This document shows positions 62,559-64,000 of a stretch of DNA of 64,000 nucleotides, in pieces. Position numbers and translations under genes: made by a program. Position 1 is the first letter of the stretch. The number at the start of each line of letters is the position of its first letter. Origin of the DNA: Clostridia bacterium (GTDB lineage: Bacteria; Bacillota; Clostridia; Oscillospirales; CAG-272); assembly GCA_017399145.1 (NCBI GenBank), contig JAFQEG010000015.1, positions 17,040 through 81,039 on the forward strand. The letters are read 5' to 3'. The notes under the pieces are model-generated. The model made no database searches, was not told where the DNA came from, and saw only the letters and a list, made by a program, of their open reading frames with translations.

Positions 62559-64000
62559 CTATTTAAATAAAATCTTTGTAGTTGATTTTATTATTTTTGA
62601 AGTATGTGATGGAATTTCAAGGAGTAGGTTTCCTTGGTGTTTTATATTTTCCTTTGCCCAAAGGTCTCTTATCTCGCCATTTTCATCAAGGGAAACAGTT
62701 AGATTTTCACTGATTTTACCAAGATTAAAAAACGCATAAGCAAATGCTCCGTCCTCTAACTCCTTTTCAAGTATATCAAAATATCTGTTTTCTTCTTTTA
62801 CTCTTGATATTAATTTCGAAGTATTAAAAGCGCAATCCTGATTTATAGCTAAAATTTCATCATTGCAATATACTGACAACTCAAAATCGGTTATATTCTC
62901 AAGAGTACTGCTAATTTGAATAGGGGAATTCAAGAATGCTCTCATTGAAAATTCCATAATTTTTTCGTCGTCAGTTAAGCAATTCCACATTGTGTGAAGT
63001 CTGCACGTGCCAAAGTCAAGCATATCAAGGTCAAAATAATGCCCCTTGCAAATATAATCTACAAAATCAAAATATGTTTCGTAAATTTCAACAAGATTGT
63101 CCCAGTTGCTAAGGGTATCGGGATTTGACCTATATGAATTACAATATTTAGACCAATAATTTGAATACTCTTTAATTGCTCTTACAGTTACACAAAATCC
63201 AAAGTCACGGTCAAGCTGAGTAAGCTCCGTACGCATAAGGTCTGCGTTTATAGGGTCGGTTGGCGCCCAGTCATACTTTAAATAATCAAAGCCCCATTCG
63301 TTCCATTGAATTGCGTTATTTCTTTCCTTATGAATAACACCTATTCCTCCGTTTGTCAATGCAAAGCGATGATCAGCCTCGCCTTGTGTACATCCGGGTA
63401 TTGATGTAAGCTCATTTGGGCAACCCCATGCAGCTAACATAGGAGTTGAATAAATGCCACATTTTAAACCGTAGGAATGTATTTTATCCGTCATTCTTCT
63501 CATATTGGGGAATTTTCTGTTTGGCATTATTGCATCGTGCTTTCCACCGTATTTCTCCTGCCAACCCGAATCGGTATTCACATAGCTATAACCATATTCG
63601 GTTATACCAAGCTCTACTAAGCGAGCAGCGATATTTTCCACATCATCTTGAGTAACAGCTGATTCAAATGCATTCCATGTGGTGAAGCCTAAAAGGGGGG
63701 TTACAAGCACATTTTGATCCTTAATTTCAAAAATGATTTTCTTTTCATCCGTACCAAGAGCATTTTTCGCTATCAGCGTTATTTCATACTTACCATCGTT
63801 TTCGATCGTTCCTTGCAAAATATTATCCTTTAAGCTTATGCTATCAGGTAAATCTATCGCTTCATACTCAATAGGTCTTTGTCCGATTGTGGCAATTCTT
63901 ACTAAAATTGGCTTTTTACTTGATGCACCTATTATTGATGGTAAGTTTATTTGTGGTTTTCCCTCAAAGGGCTTTGCTATCGCAATTTTTGTTTTAATGC
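62559..64000 (-). CDS. GH27-like alpha-galactosidase (5' end outside window)
   Basis: Partial gene: the frame remains open to the right edge, 480 residues seen. A beta-rich N-terminal part (INLPSIIGASSKKPILVRIA onwards, about 80 residues) resembles the Ig-like putative domain often before GH27 barrels. The barrel starts PLLGFTTWNAFES. It includes GFDYLKYDWAPTDP with the nucleophile Asp, and FDLDMLDFGTCR with the acid/base Asp. GH27 enzymes release alpha-linked galactose (or N-acetylgalactosamine). The C-terminus is a small beta domain. Probably acts on plant or host oligosaccharides with the GH43-like enzyme next to it. Full length and any signal peptide are not visible. Confidence 0.85.
   Translation of the reverse strand, partial: IKTKIAIAKPFEGKPQINLPSIIGASSKKPILVRIATIGQRPIEYEAIDLPDSISLKDNILQGTIENDGKYEITLIAKNALGTDEKKIIFEIKDQNVLVTPLLGFTTWNAFESAVTQDDVENIAARLVELGITEYGYSYVNTDSGWQEKYGGKHDAIMPNRKFPNMRRMTDKIHSYGLKCGIYSTPMLAAWGCPNELTSIPGCTQGEADHRFALTNGGIGVIHKERNNAIQWNEWGFDYLKYDWAPTDPINADLMRTELTQLDRDFGFCVTVRAIKEYSNYWSKYCNSYRSNPDTLSNWDNLVEIYETYFDFVDYICKGHYFDLDMLDFGTCRLHTMWNCLTDDEKIMEFSMRAFLNSPIQISSTLENITDFELSVYCNDEILAINQDCAFNTSKLISRVKEENRYFDILEKELEDGAFAYAFFNLGKISENLTVSLDENGEIRDLWAKENIKHQGNLLLEIPSHTSKIIKSTTKILFK

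Overview
The window looks like a low-GC Gram-positive anaerobe of the class Clostridia (Bacillota), probably an uncultured gut or rumen type. The evidence is AAGGAG-type ribosome binding sites, consensus sigma-A promoters, a leucine T-box leader, a his operon that includes hisZ and a TrpR/YerC-type regulator, type III pantothenate kinase, an ECF-type transporter and many glycan-active enzymes. The species cannot be named from the sequence.

Layout. (1) 1-13.7 kb: a leftward defence operon with BREX type 4 content (brxP, brxC, pglZ, brxL). Fused to it by overlapping or near-abutting genes are a cysteine desulfurase, a GIY-YIG nuclease, a DGQHR/DndB-like protein that runs off the left edge, a protein resembling the N-terminal half of an HNH nuclease, and a small zinc protein. 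A CHC2-zinc-finger gene with its own promoter lies upstream. The gene content suggests BREX type 4 coupled to sulfur (phosphorothioate-like) DNA modification, and this is the most interesting system here. (2) 13.76-15.49 kb: a large serine recombinase, apparently a solo mobile element with imperfect inverted ends. (3) 15.5-23.8 kb: glycan genes: GH20 with a DMT transporter, divergent from an AraC regulator, then a CE15-like / CPBP protease / GH38 / SGNH esterase operon. (4) 23.8-29.3 kb: an orphan RNA ligase, a regulator-thioesterase pair, and a PlsC / GT8 / GT8-PlsC-fusion operon that may build a membrane glycolipid. (5) 29.3-37.9 kb: a complete histidine operon (regulator-hisZ-G-D-C-B-H-A-F-IE-J) with a consensus promoter and a dyad operator. 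(6) 38.0-53.2 kb: a TPR membrane protein, then a complete branched-chain amino acid operon (leuA-ilvB-N-C-D-leuC-D-B-DUF815-ilvA-ridA) under a Leu T-box, with ilvE as a separate unit carrying the same kind of dyad as the his operon. (7) 53.5-60.1 kb: HAD phosphatase, ECF S component, coaX, MATE exporter, LRR surface protein and TraX-like membrane protein. (8) 60.2-62.5 kb: tRNA-Pro(UGG) followed by repeated copies of its 3' end, each with its own terminator, around a GH43/GH32-like gene. (9) The right edge cuts a GH27 alpha-galactosidase.

How parts work together: IlvA releases reactive enamine/imine intermediates that RidA clears. Threonine-derived 2-oxobutanoate and pyruvate feed IlvB/N-C-D-E, and LeuA-C-D-B branch to leucine. 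In the defence operon the cysteine desulfurase could supply sulfur to BrxP (a PP-loop plus Fe-S protein), with DndB-like control of modification and nuclease or BREX proteins acting on unmodified phage DNA. That functional link is inference. All family calls come from reading motifs; no database search was run.
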